A stretch of 64,000 nt of DNA from Hybos culiciformis (Eukaryota > Arthropoda > Insecta > Diptera > Hybotidae): assembly GCA_964007475.1 (NCBI GenBank), contig OZ023273.1, positions 70,495,430 through 70,559,429 of the forward strand, in the 5' to 3' direction. Shown here in pieces: positions 1-11,881 of the stretch (the first letter of the stretch is position 1; the number at the start of each line of letters is the position of its first letter). A model generated the notes under the pieces. That model did not search any database, was not told the DNA's origin, and worked only from the letters and a program-made list of their open reading frames with translations. The translations under genes were made by a program, and so were the position numbers.

Positions 1-2940
1 ATACGATAGTGTACTATAATAGTTTTGTTAAAATGCTAGTTAACAAATATTAGGATATCCATTAATAGTTATTATATTTGTGTCATAAGTTAATTTTTAT
101 TAATTTTTTTTCCTTGTTTTATATTTTTCATAACTTTTTACAGCAGTTATAGCAATTAAAATATCTGATCACAGATTATTTGACTAGAATAATTATTTAA
201 CAAGTTTTTTTTAAACTACATATATATATATAATTAAACTACATATATATATATATATATATATAATTTACTTATTTGAATAATTTTTATCTAAAATTGA
301 TAAAAAAATATTTTATCATAATTTATGTTTTTTTGCTATGAACATTTTTTTTTTAATTCAAATTCTGTTTATAATGTTTTATACCTATAATCGAAATGTT
401 TTATTATTTATGTCTAATGTTTAAATAGATTTATTTGGATGCACGTGATTAACACGTGTTAACACTATAATCCTTAATTGATATTCAACTAGCAGCGATA
501 ATAAAATAATTACATTTATGTGTAAACAAAAAACTTCTTCACCTGTTTGTTTATCTATATATTTAATAAAATGAGCAATCATCAAACAATAATTTATTGT
601 AAACGAAATTAAAGGAGATTGTAACTAGGCATTATTTTTAATTTAATTCAGGGCTATAAGCTTAAGGCGTTTCCAGTATGTTATAAAAAATATTGTCATT
701 TCTAAATCCGAAATTTAAATTGATTTCTTTTTAAGAAATCGGAAATATATTGTTAAATGATATATGGTGCATGATCAGTTATCTATGATCCATGATAATG
801 TAAATTTGAGCAGTTTTTTTCTTTTTAAAGTGGTATTTTTAAACAAAACTGCTCATTTATCTCATTTCTACTTGTTGTACATTTAAATATTTAGTTCATC
901 TTTAAAGTTGTGGTTAAAAAGGACACTTAATTTTTTCCAATGATATGGTAAATAATACTATGATCAAAGAAGAAAAATGAGTATTTAAAGCCTTACGAGC
1001 TTGCTAGCTTTCAAATTATACGAAAATTTAAAGAATATCAAAAGTGTTTATAGTATTAATGTAATTTCTCTTGTTTCTTTTATTATATATTATATTATTA
1101 CACTTGTACGCGCTGCGGCACGTGACTATGTTTAACAGCCGAATTCAAAATTAAAAAAAAAATCTGATATTAACATTCTTAATTGTTATAAATGTTTCAC
1201 TTGATTTTTTATGTCCACAACGGCACACTTTTTTTTTTACTTAATAATCAATTAAGTTATTAGTTATATCAATATTATTGCAAAATACCCGAAAACTTAA
1301 GATTTTTGTATCTTGTTCAGAAAAACGTGTTTTCAATTAATAAACCGCACGCATCTATTGTTTATTAAACACTAAGGACTAAGCGGAAAAATAATCGGAC
1401 TTCCGATTTAAGGAAAAAAAAAATATTAATAATTTACCATTTAGAAAAAGGAGGGTAAGAAATATATTCTCAAAGCAAAACAATAATGTATTTTTGATAG
1501 ATACACAATTCAATAATGTACAATACCAAAATGATATGTATTAAACGACATTTATAGTTCGTTTAGAAAAATTTTTAATCGCAAATAATTATTTCTAAAT
1601 CTTTATTTTTAAGTATGTAAAAGTCAAAAGTTATTTTGATAAAATTCTCGTATCTACTAATGAATTGGATTAAAATTTATTATACTAAGTTGTTCCTTAT
1701 TGGAGCTGTCATTGTTACTCAAGAAGATTTGACTATACGAATTTTAATATGTGAAATGTTTGCGAGAGAATTATTTTAGCTCAGTTATTAAGTTTGGTGA
1801 AACGGTTATGGTACTCCAAAAATTGAGATTGTACCGTTAAAAAAATGTACTACAGAGCACCAAGAGTGTCTTCTTGATTTCGTTACTTAAAGTAATATAC
1901 AGGTTCAAAATCTTATCCCTTATTAACATTGAACAGGTACGGAAAAAGAAAGAGAGAAATACAAAGCTAATGTAACCTGATCGACCTGATAACGAATAAT
2001 TTCGAGTTTGTAAGTAGCGTTTTTGTATAACTTTGAAGTGGTCTTATCAGTTGTGTTTTATCTAAGAAAATGTTAATTATTTACTTTATAACAATTTTGA
2101 ATTATTGGTACATTAACAGCACCCTTCTATTAATTGTTGTAACAATTTACCACGACAGTAACCAGACAGTATACATTTGTAATAACTTCCTAAATATACA
2201 CGCAAAGATTAACATGAAACTTAACTCAATGTTACAAGTTATAGATAGAGGATAGGAGCGTATGGATTTGGGCTATGAAATAGTAGTGAAAATACTTTTT
2301 CTTCAATAGTTTTTTTATTTCTTTTGTGTTCTTATTAGTTCATATCATGAACTTAAAGAAGCTCATGCTTTGTGTTAACTTTACAAATAAAATTTGAATA
2401 AATAAAAGTTTGTGATCCTAAAAAGAATCAATTGAAGAAAATCAGAACATAAATCGCCTTTACTGTCGGAAGAATTCAATATAATATGCTTTTTATGATG
2501 CTCTTTATTGAAAGTTTCAAATATATAAAGATAATAACCAAAACATAAATGTGACATGACAGTAATATTTTTAAAAGGATATTTTACCATCAGGCAAATT
2601 TCTCTTTAACATTCAAAAATTACATAACAAAGGCGGAGTTATTTTCAACCAATCAGGATTTTTGAGATTACATTCATTTCATAATTTATTCAAAATGTTT
2701 ATTGCTATGGAGGGAAATAATAAAATTGTAAATAATAACAGGGAGCTTTAAGAAATGTGTACCTGTTAAGTTTTAATATTTATTAGAATACATATATGTG
2801 TGGATTTTTGTATCAGTTACCTATTAAAAATATACCTTATACATATATCTGTTATTTTCGTCTCACCTTAACTTACTTACCTCAGATAGTTTATTAAATA
2901 AAATACTTCTAAAGCAAAGGATTCCCTATTCCAGAGTATG
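1..2940. other. Non-coding AT-rich DNA, no gene seen
   Basis: No reading frame here looks like a protein; the short frames near 2070-2255 and 2381-2590 are low-complexity and resemble nothing I know. TA-dinucleotide runs occur at about 222-265. A small 10-bp stem (GAGCAGTTTT at 808-817 with AAAACTGCTC at 845-854) is the only structure noticed. Confidence 0.6.
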
Positions 2941-2960
2941 TTCATTGTGTTTTTTAACAT

Positions 2961-3948
2961 CAGTGGCGTAGCTACCATATAGCAAGAGTAAGCAAGCCAT
3001 AGGGGCCCTCTAAGTTTAGGGGCCCTCTTGTAATACAGTTTTTGTTTTTAAATCGATTCAGTCCAAGCTTTAAAGGACTGTTCACAAATTACGTAACGGC
3101 CTAAGGGGGGGGGGGGGGGGTTTTGAAAATTTGGTACGGTTTGTTACGGGGTGGAGGGGGGGGGTTGTTTATAAAAATATTATGTAACCAAATTTCCTCC
3201 TTTTTATAAAAAAATTACACTAAATATAATATTAATGTACGCAAAAAAAAACGAACATTTTCATGAAATTCACATATACAAATTTGATGTTTTAACTTTT
3301 GTTATGTTATTCTTCTTGAGAGGGGAGGGTCTTCGGAATTTGTTACGATCTGTTACTATGGGGGGAGGGCTGAAAAAACGGTAAAAACAGCGTTATGTAA
3401 TTTGTGAACAGTCCCTAAGTTGAATGAAAAACTAATTATCCAGCAGCGAAGCTTTTAGAGAAATGCATGAGTACACTTATGTTACAAATCACTCGTGAAT
3501 ACACTTTATTTATTCAATACATATATGGATAGTGCAACTCCAAAAAGAAACGAGAGTAATATATGGTTCATATTCATAATATTTTTTCAATGCATTAGAA
3601 TTGTATTGAGTTTTTTGTATCAAGTGTGATTCCTATTCGCAAGTATAGTGGGTAGTGAAATATGTATTGAATGAATTGGGTGAATCATCTGACAATCATC
3701 TGAGTAATCTTATTAACGATTTTGCAAATGCAAAAGCTAGAAAAAAGAAATTTTGATTTTGTTATTTAATATTCTCATTATTATTATTATTACTTTTATA
3801 ATATTACTTTTATAATATAACGTATTATAAATTGAATTTTTTATTATAAATGAATTTTTTTGTATTTCTTTAATACTTTTTACATTTTTTCACAGGGGCC
3901 CTTCCATCATTGTGGCATAAGGGCCTAAAATTTCTAGCTACGCCACTG
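2961..3948. mobile_element. Non-autonomous hAT-like element with 8-bp target duplication
   Basis: The left end reads CAGTGGCGTAGCTA and the right end reads TAGCTACGCCACTG, a 14-bp perfect inverted repeat beginning with the CAG typical of hAT transposons. The flanking 8-mers TTTAACAT (2953-2960) and TTGAACAT (3949-3956) match at 7 of 8 positions, the expected hAT duplication length. Words GGGGCCCTC and GGGGCCCTT repeat just inside each end. No transposase frame survives inside, so the copy is non-autonomous. It carries a second element inside it (3074-3415). Family assignment is by terminal sequence and duplication length only. Confidence 0.85.
3074..3415. mobile_element. MITE-like element nested inside the hAT copy
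   Basis: Inverted ends GGACTGTTCACAAATTACGT (from 3075) and the matching ATGTAATTTGTGAACAGTCC (to 3414) bound about 340 bp with no coding capacity. Both ends are followed inward by G-rich stretches (16 G in a row at 3105-3120, further G runs at 3154-3163 and 3360-3367), giving strand asymmetry unlike the surroundings. This terminal sequence occurs as a dispersed repeat in many insect genomes. The superfamily is not settled; the flanks allow a TA duplication but do not prove it. It inserted after the surrounding hAT copy. Confidence 0.7.
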
Positions 3949-4012
3949 TTGAACATCCAAATATTTTCATCAATTCTGTTTTTCGCTTATTATCTATACA
4001 TATAAGATTCTC

Positions 4013-4262
4013 GTGTTTTTCTCATGGTTTTTGTGTTAGTCCTCAAACTCCTCCGAAACGGCTTGACCGATTTTTATGAAATTTTGTGTGTAGGTCTAGG
4101 AATCGGTTGTAAACTATTTTTGATACCACTAAGTGAAGAGGGGCGGGTGGGTGTTTTTCTCATGGTGTTCGTAACCAAACTCCTCTGAAACGGCCTGGCC
4201 GATTTTTATGAAATTTTTTGTGTATATTCGGTAGGTCCGAGAATAGGTTGTACATTTTTTTA
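4013..4262. mobile_element. Helitron-like terminal fragment, duplicated module
   Basis: Two roughly 115-135-bp modules stand in tandem (about 4013-4137 and 4148-4262). Each contains a CTCGTG or CTCATGG word, then a segment like CTCCTCYGAAACGGC, then GACCGATTTTTATGAAATTT, a block typical of insect Helitron-derived repeats. No rolling-circle replicase frame and no clear CTRR end with hairpin are seen, so this is a fragment and the family call is tentative. Confidence 0.5.
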
Positions 4263-4267
4263 TAGAC

Positions 4268-4400
4268 CTAAGTGCAGGGCGGGCAAGGGCAGATATGAGG
4301 GGCAGACGGGAGAGGCAGGCGGAAGGAGCAGACTGGAGGGGCAGACGGGAGAGGCAGACGGGAGGGGCAGCCGGCAGGGACATATGGGAGAGGTAGCCGG
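4268..4400. repeat. GC-rich purine minisatellite
   Basis: About ten degenerate copies of a 13-bp-scale unit close to GGGAGAGGCAGAC, nearly all purine on the plus strand. It is the most GC-rich stretch of the window and directly adjoins the Helitron-like module. The reverse-strand frame through it (4129-4383) is a compositional artefact. Confidence 0.75.
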
Positions 4401-4439
4401 GAGTTTATATAAAACATTACTTTTTATGGTTCATGATCT

Positions 4440-7400
4440 TACTCCAATTTTGAATTTGAAACCGAACATATTAGAGCTTTTAAAAGAAAAATTTAATATG
4501 TACGAATGTCAATTAAGATATTGTTCTGAGAAACTTGTACACTATATATAAAATAACCAATGTACAAAAATTTCTTAAAATATGTGAAAATGAAGCATTG
4601 TAGATTTAACCCTTTATTTGAAATTTAAATTATCACAATCCTGATTGATTGATTGATATTTTGAAATTAGCGCTTCAAAATTACGCCATGCAATCGGATT
4701 AAATTTTTTTTAATTTTTAATGTTTTTTTTGACATTTTTTTACTAATTGTGCTGGTTATAATTTTATCCTTTTTCAAGAAGATTTTTAACAAAATATATT
4801 TTTTAAAGATTGTGAGCTGAAATTAGAAATACAATACATATACATTTTTAATCCTAAATAAATATTTGAATAAGGCTTTGTAACGGTTTGAATTAGAAAA
4901 TTTAAAAAAAAACACAAAAAAAACCTGCTTGAACATTAGATATTTCCTCATTTCGCATTTAATATAATACTTTTGTATAGAGAACCTCTCCAAAGGTTAT
5001 GAATTTCATTAAATAATTTTATGCCAGTTTCCTTGGAAGTTTTGTCCATAAACATTTCGGCTCGGGTCTTATTTCCATAATTCGCTTTCATATCTAAAGT
5101 TGCAGTTCTGTCGATTTATATTAATTTTTCTGCAATATATTGAAACATATAAATACTTACATTTTACCTTAAACATTCAACGTTTGTCCAAGTAAACACA
5201 TTAAACAACTTTAAAAATGTCAGAGAAAAATAAACGATTTGTTTTTAGAGTTCCTAAATAAGTTTCCAAAACATTTCGGTTTAAATCGCTCTGCTAAAAA
5301 AATATTATAATTTTAAGAAAACGAAAATGTTTATAAAATTTAAATATTCTAAATTTATTTGGAAAAATTAGTTTAATTAATTATTTGCTTATTATAATAA
5401 TAAACCATTGTAAATTCCAGTATTTTTTAAATAAATGACAAGGGTGTCAAAATATAAAAGTTTATTTCCAAAAAAATTGCTCATTTTTCTTTAAGCAAAT
5501 AATGTTTGTTTTTATTTTTCAATAGTAATGCAATTACTATATATATACTACATACACCCATTAGATTTTCAATGTTATTCTTTTATGTTTTGCAGCTGAC
5601 TAAATAATAAATTATATTTTGATATCAAAGTGTAATTTTAAAAGGGAAATCAACTTGACGACATGATTTAAAAGCATATACTGTATTTGCTTAAAATTAC
5701 TATTTAATTATCGTCCTTTTGGTTTGAAAGGGTTAAACGAATTTTTTAATACAGGTAATTTTAGTTTTGTTTATTTTCTTATATGCATTGTACAATTTTT
5801 CCTAAAATACATGCATCATTTTTTTTGTGGCATTCTTGCGCAATAATTATGATGATAAAACATTTTCTCATGCCATAAAAATGCTTCTCAATCAAAAATT
5901 ATGTATTTATAAAAACTTATTATAGAGTTGTTTTTATAAAGGATCTTCTCTTTTATTTCTTTTTTTTTTCGAGATGGTAAGTAAAATTTTGAATTAATGA
6001 ATTCATACAAGGTCAAGGAAGCTGAATTAATGCTTAGTTTCGAGATCAAACTTTAGCCAAACTAAAAATCAGACACATTAAAACTGATCTAATATATACT
6101 AATATAATATTATGTTTTGATTAATTCAAAACTAAAAAGATAAATATAATAATTATAATGTGAAATAAAATTTATCAATATCGAATTAAAATACTTAATA
6201 AATAGTAATATCGAAAAATAAAAACTTTCGCTGACATACAATTTGAAATGCATAATTGGCCTTAACCCTAGAAACCCCTCAAAAGATTAAATTAATCATG
6301 GTGAATCTGCTATTGCTATAATAAATATTTTAAGAAGGAACTCAACGGTGTAGATATCTCGATGCAACCTTATTTAATCTAAAATAAAATATAATCATAA
6401 GATTATATAATTCTTGTAATGTATACGCCGTCTATGTAGGAATATTTATTTAATTTTAATTGGATTAGAAAATTACTGAAAAACAGCATTTTGATTGAAT
6501 TTACTGTTAGGAGATTTCCATTAGCATTAAAATAAATATAAATTTAAAAATAATAATTCATTTATTATTTTAGGCTAATAAATTTTTATCTACAGTTCTT
6601 TATATTTAAATTTAATTCAACCCTTCAATTTTTATTTATCTTTATATGTACATGAGTCTATGTAATAAAATGAATGTATTATAAAGAAAGTTTGATTAGT
6701 CGGAATAAAGTAAATTTAATTTAAAAAATATTCCATGCAATATGAAATCATCCTTCTTCATATTTATATAAATTTCCACTAACGCCAGCAGCAATTGAAA
6801 AAATTTCGAACATAATTTGTTTCAGTAGGATAAAGAAACACCGTGATGGGTGACCAATATATTAAAGCAAATTTTACACGTACAAAAAATAAGTAAGCAA
6901 GTCTATTTAAGTCTTTTAGAGACCGAATTATTAATTTTTTTATTTTTTATGTTCATATGATTGGAGTTATAATAGTAATACTTCCATTCAATTCCAAATG
7001 TCGAAATTTACAAAAATATTATTTATATAGCACACGCTATTAATAGACTTGTGTGTATTTTTAATGCATGTAGCCTTGATTCATAAGATCATATACATTC
7101 ATACTAACATATTACATGTATTATAATTGCTGATTGAGAAGTAAAATTTCTTGTATTTTAAAATAATATACATATATATGAATGTAAATTATTTATAATC
7201 GGCCTGTTCGCATGTCTCTGTGTCAGAGACCACAGCGTCTTCTTTCTCATTAGAATCCACGAGAGGATTCAAGTATTATAATCTGATTTGTTGCCAATAA
7301 CTATACGCGACATAAGGAATCTTCACTTCACATATCCCTAAGATTTGCAGAGATTATTGATATTTAAATACTAAAATATAAATTCAAAGTCTGTTCTTTG

Positions 7401-10000
7401 TACTTTACTATAAAAGAAATTACTTGGGATATATCGGGGTTGAAGTTTAGGCTTATATTTATTATTTCATTTTTTAAACCAAGACTTTTTGTACTAGAAA
7501 TGGGCACAACAGCATTAGCGTTATATATCCTACGATGTAAACCTACGTAACGCCACCGTTATTCATATCTCGAAATAATCATAATAGTTAAATAGCCCAA
7601 ATTTATTCTTAATGTTAAATATTGCGATTGAGTTTGAATAATTCATAATCACATACATTTTGATGAAAGATAATTAAATTCAAAATTGATATTTAAAAAT
7701 CTATGGAGCAGAAATTTAATTTCAATTATTTTTTTAAGGATTAAAAAAAACATAGTTTTTTTTTTGTATTATCCTTACGACTTTTGAAGGCTCAATAAAA
7801 TTGAAAACAAGAATTAAAAAGCAATTGCATCATGAATTAAGTTTTTGATAGCAAAAAAAAAGGTTATCACTCAACAAATATCTCTAGAGTGTTATAAATA
7901 CCTTATTGTTAACCATATTAAAAATTAATATAGGTTTCAGATCTTTTACGAGAACAGTAAAGGGAATAGTTTTTATTTATTTAGCGTTACTATTACTTTG
8001 TTATATGTTGCAATTCTTGTGGTAATCGTATTATATGCTCATTTGTATTTCGCTGGGACTAGATTATTATGGATTTCAGAAATGAGATAAAATAGAGAAT
8101 ATGAGAACTTCTAAATATAAAAAAACTTCTACATATAAAAAAATGTATGTGCCCATTGTTGCATGATGCATCACTCTTGGCATTTCTGAAAATATATATG
8201 TACCGCTCATGTATAATTTCATATCTAATCATATTTATTAAACTTATGAATGATTTACGATAAAATGTCTTTTACGTTATGTCTGCAATATATTATTCAT
8301 TTTTATTTTTTTAATACTGTGAAAAAATAGACTATGACATGAGTGAATTTCTTTTTCGTTAATCCTAATCCCCTTGTCCGACCCCTTTAAAAAATTATTT
8401 AAAAAATATTATCATATAAATAGAAGAATTTGTATATAGCATTAATGTACCTAATATATGAATACTATGTAGATTGTAGATCACTGTTAAATGTAAATTA
8501 TATATAAATATATATAAGTTACGAATAAAAACTAAGTTATTCGTTTATCGATTTACCATAGCGGAGCTATTATTTATACACTCAAAGCGCGAGATATTTT
8601 TAACCATTTAACACACTGTAAGTCTTTTTTCACATATTTTTTTTCGGAAATGAATTATTAATTTAGGTAAGAGAAAATTTAATATTTTTTTTTTGGAAGT
8701 GTAGCTTTTTGAGTGCGGCTTAAAAAAAATGTTTAATCCGGTTTATAATGAACTACATTTAACAAAACTTTTTTACTGAAAGTTTAATACATAGCTCTTG
8801 ATTTTATCCTCTATATCTATAACAATAAAATAACTACAAATAAATAATGTCGTGATGACATCCTTGTTATTTGTTTATGTCCCCTATTTTATTATTTATA
8901 CAGCTGGATATCTTTATATAAAAAAAAAAGATTATTGGTTTTGAGATAATGATCTAATTTTTTAATTGCATTGTCATAACAAAAATTATTCTTGGTGGAA
9001 TTAATTTTTTGGCCCTTAAAAAAAACAAGTACCTACCTTTAATCAATTTAATACCATCTAACATTAGAAAATTTGTAATATTTTCTTTACCAGAGTAATA
9101 AAAACTGATGAAAACCAAAAAAAAAAAGGCTTTGATGTAACTTTTTGTGAATTTAACATTTCGAACTTGTTGTGATTTTCCTTTAATAAAACTAAACTAA
9201 ATAGAAAATAAATTATTTTCCCATATGTGTATCAATTCCGGTTGTGCATCAACTAACTAAATTTCAAAGCATTAAGACTTCATCTTAAACTAAATTTCAA
9301 AGCATTAAGACTTCAAGTATATACTATTCTGAAATAAATAAGTTACTTGCGTTATGTACTAAGTGTTTATGGTAGTTCACATAGTTATATAAATTTTGCA
9401 TATAGCGATAACGATATTAAAGTCTTATATTAGTGTCTAGTAACTTCTAGAAAAAAATTGTAACATATTTGTTTTTATTTTATTATTATATTATTTTTTA
9501 TTTTATTATTTTATTACATATTTCTTCTTTATTTAAGCAGCTTGTTGTATTTAATTTAAATTCTTTGGTCAGGCTTAGACTCGTATATTTAACATGGACT
9601 TAACATAGATTCGTATACTTAACATGGAGTCGTACATAGACTCGTATACTTAACATGGAGATGGACAATACATTACTGGGACATTCTTAATATTCCTAAT
9701 CTATTTTATATTTTTTCATGCTTTTTCTACTCTTTTTTGAACAAAAAAGTTACAAAATAAAAAACATCAAATTTCAAATAAGTCAAAAGGACAATTAAAA
9801 AAACTTCAAGTAACTTTTTATATTAATGAGGTGGAATAGTTTTTTTTGTTCTCAGGATAGAAGTAGAGCAAAAAGGCGTATAAAAAAAGGAATGTATAAA
9901 ACGGATTTAAAAAACTAAAAAATAATAAAATTTAAACTGGATTTCGGAATCTGAAATCGAATCACGAAAATATATGACAAGGTATCTTTCATATGAGGTA
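4440..10000. other. Intergenic AT-rich DNA, only small repeats
   Basis: No coding exon was recognised. Small duplications are visible: an about 32-bp direct repeat AAATTTCAAAGCATTAAGAC at roughly 9259-9280 and 9292-9314, and a cluster of CTCGTATACTTAACATGGAG-like words at 9575-9662. Otherwise plain AT-rich sequence. Confidence 0.55.
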
Positions 10001-10061
10001 GTTAATGACAGGTGAGTCAATAACAATACTATTTAATATGACCCTAAAAATTAAATTGCAC

Positions 10062-11188
10062 TTAAAATTTCATACCAGCTAGTTCTAAATTTTTATGAAT
10101 TTTATCTATTCTTTCAGAAAATTTGATTCCATTATAGTTAAATAATTCATAAGGCTCTGAAACTAAAGTCTCGAAACCTAAATTAGTCCCTAATTTTTGC
10201 GAATAAATTGAAGTAAATACTGAATATATTCCTTTAGGTCGATATTTTTGTAAATTATTTGGAATGCTTTTGATTGGATATCCTTGGTTCAATTTTCTTG
10301 CCAATTCCAATGTATATTCGGCAATTTTCATTCCAATTTTTTGTTTTCGATATTCAGGATGAGTGGTTATCATGACAAGCTCAAAAACACAATCAACATT
10401 CCAATTCTTGAATAAATCATATTTTGATTCCATATGAATTAAACACTTCATAACGTTTTGCATGCTTTCAGATTTAAATTCTATGTCGGGAGCCATATCG
10501 GGGTTATTAGGAGGTAACTAAAAATTTAAAATTAATCAATTATATATATGCATTTTAATGACTCTATATATATATTATAATTATATATATGCATTTTAAT
10601 GACTCTATACAAACATTACACCCAGCAATATTTAACTCACCACTAATCTATTAATTGTCAATGCAATAATTTTGTTGGTTTGGAAATCTTTAGCTACTAA
10701 TGACACTCCATCTATGATAAGGGACTTGCACAAATTGTCGTAATCATTTCTTGCTAATTCCGTGTCATTAAGATCAGTAGCAATTGCAAGATTCTCAAAT
10801 GGTCGAAACGAATATCTCAGAAGCTTTTATTGAAAAAAAAAAAAAAATAATAATTTAGTATAATTTTTTATTTTGATTTTTTGTTTATCTGAAACCAAAT
10901 GTATGATAAGTGTTTATTATACGTATCAATTTAATATTTTTTAAATTATGTAATGACTAAATTTATTAAAGCAGGTACCTAAGTATTATTTAAAATAAAT
11001 CAAAAAAAATAAACAAACCTCTAAACTTTCCTCGATCTCATTAGGATTCATCACGGACACGATAATATTATCATCTTAAAATAATTACAATATTTAAAAA
11101 AAATTTGATATTGAAATTTCAAAACAAAATACATACTTTCGCAATTACTAGTAATTTTTCCCAAAAATTCTGAGTTGTAATAATTCAT
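10062..11188 (-). CDS. GNAT-family N-acetyltransferase, arylalkylamine N-acetyltransferase-like (complete, 4 exons)
   Basis: Four exons on the minus strand: 11188-11137, 11074-11019, 10823-10641 and 10517-10062, all with GT-AG introns and consistent phases (1, 0, 0), giving 747 nt and 248 residues. Insect enzymes of this family move an acetyl group from acetyl-CoA to arylalkylamines such as dopamine or serotonin in the cytosol, for neurotransmitter inactivation or cuticle sclerotisation; the substrate here cannot be read. The acetyl-CoA-binding motif A lies around residues 148-163, after a beta strand CVFELVMITTHPEYR. The canonical Q/RxxGxG/A signature appears as Q156-K-I-G-M-K161, so the last position is Lys rather than Gly or Ala. 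DGVSLVAK (about 75-82) is the strand shared with family members. The start is the first in-frame Met of exon 1. A paralogue lies upstream on the same strand (17926-19842). Exon 1 is short and the least certain part. Confidence 0.82.
10530..10605. repeat. Short tandem duplication in intron
   Basis: The segment TATATATGCATTTTAATGAC plus following CTCTATA occurs twice (about 10542-10568 and 10582-10609) within intron 3 of the acetyltransferase gene. It is a simple local duplication. Confidence 0.6.
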
Positions 11189-11764
11189 TTAATCAAAAAT
11201 GTTTAAATTAAAAAATTTTATTATATAAAACAATGTATCTGATAATTTTTAAAATTCTCGATTTTCTTTTCTTAAACAGACTGAAAGTGTCATAATGAGA
11301 TGTTAAAAATAACTGACTGAACATAAAAAGTTTATCAAATTTTATAAAAAAACACACATTTTGAATATTTTATAGCCATATGATGAAAATATTCTTTAAC
11401 ATTGGGACTAAGAGTTGATGCGTATATTAATGATGATTCTATTTAATGAAAAAGACAATAAAAAAAACTAACTTAGATGAGATTCTAGTTTACAAAAAAT
11501 ATGAAATGGCCAACTTTCAGGAATATAAACTATAAAGTGAACTATACGAGTAATACAAGTCTATAATTCCATGTTAAAACAGTTTTAGGTCTTACGAATC
11601 ATAAGTTACAAAGTAAGGTTGTAAATTTAATAATAAGTTGCTTAGATATTTAATAATTATTAATATGTAACTACTAATAATTCATTTAAGGGTTTAATTT
11701 TTTTGGTGAACAAAACGCTTATAGTAGATTATTGTACATGTTAACTAAATTTGTTATTAATTAA

Positions 11765-11881
11765 GAGCTCTGTATACACAAAAATACATTGACACTAGTC
11801 AATATTATATCACGAGACCGTTAGGTCGAGTGATATAATATTGACAAGTGTCCATGTGTTTTTGTGTAAATACAGAACGAG
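11765..11881. repeat. Near-perfect hairpin, small foldback element
   Basis: An inverted repeat with arms of about 55 bp (11765-11819 and 11824-11881) and a 4-nt loop GTTA. The inner arms CAATATTATATCAC and GTGATATAATATTG pair perfectly; the outer arms have a few mismatches. A terminal word like TCTGTATAcACAAAAA recurs in inverse at the far end. It has no coding capacity and looks like a miniature foldback transposon; transcribed, it would form a long double-stranded RNA. Confidence 0.75.

Noticed and set aside
808..854. Short hairpin GAGCAGTTTT/AAAACTGCTC as a microRNA candidate
   Set aside because: Only ten paired bases with a 27-nt loop; expected by chance in AT-rich DNA.
4129..4383. Ser/Pro/Leu-rich 84-residue frame with repeats
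   Set aside because: Reverse-strand reading of the purine minisatellite and Helitron-like module.
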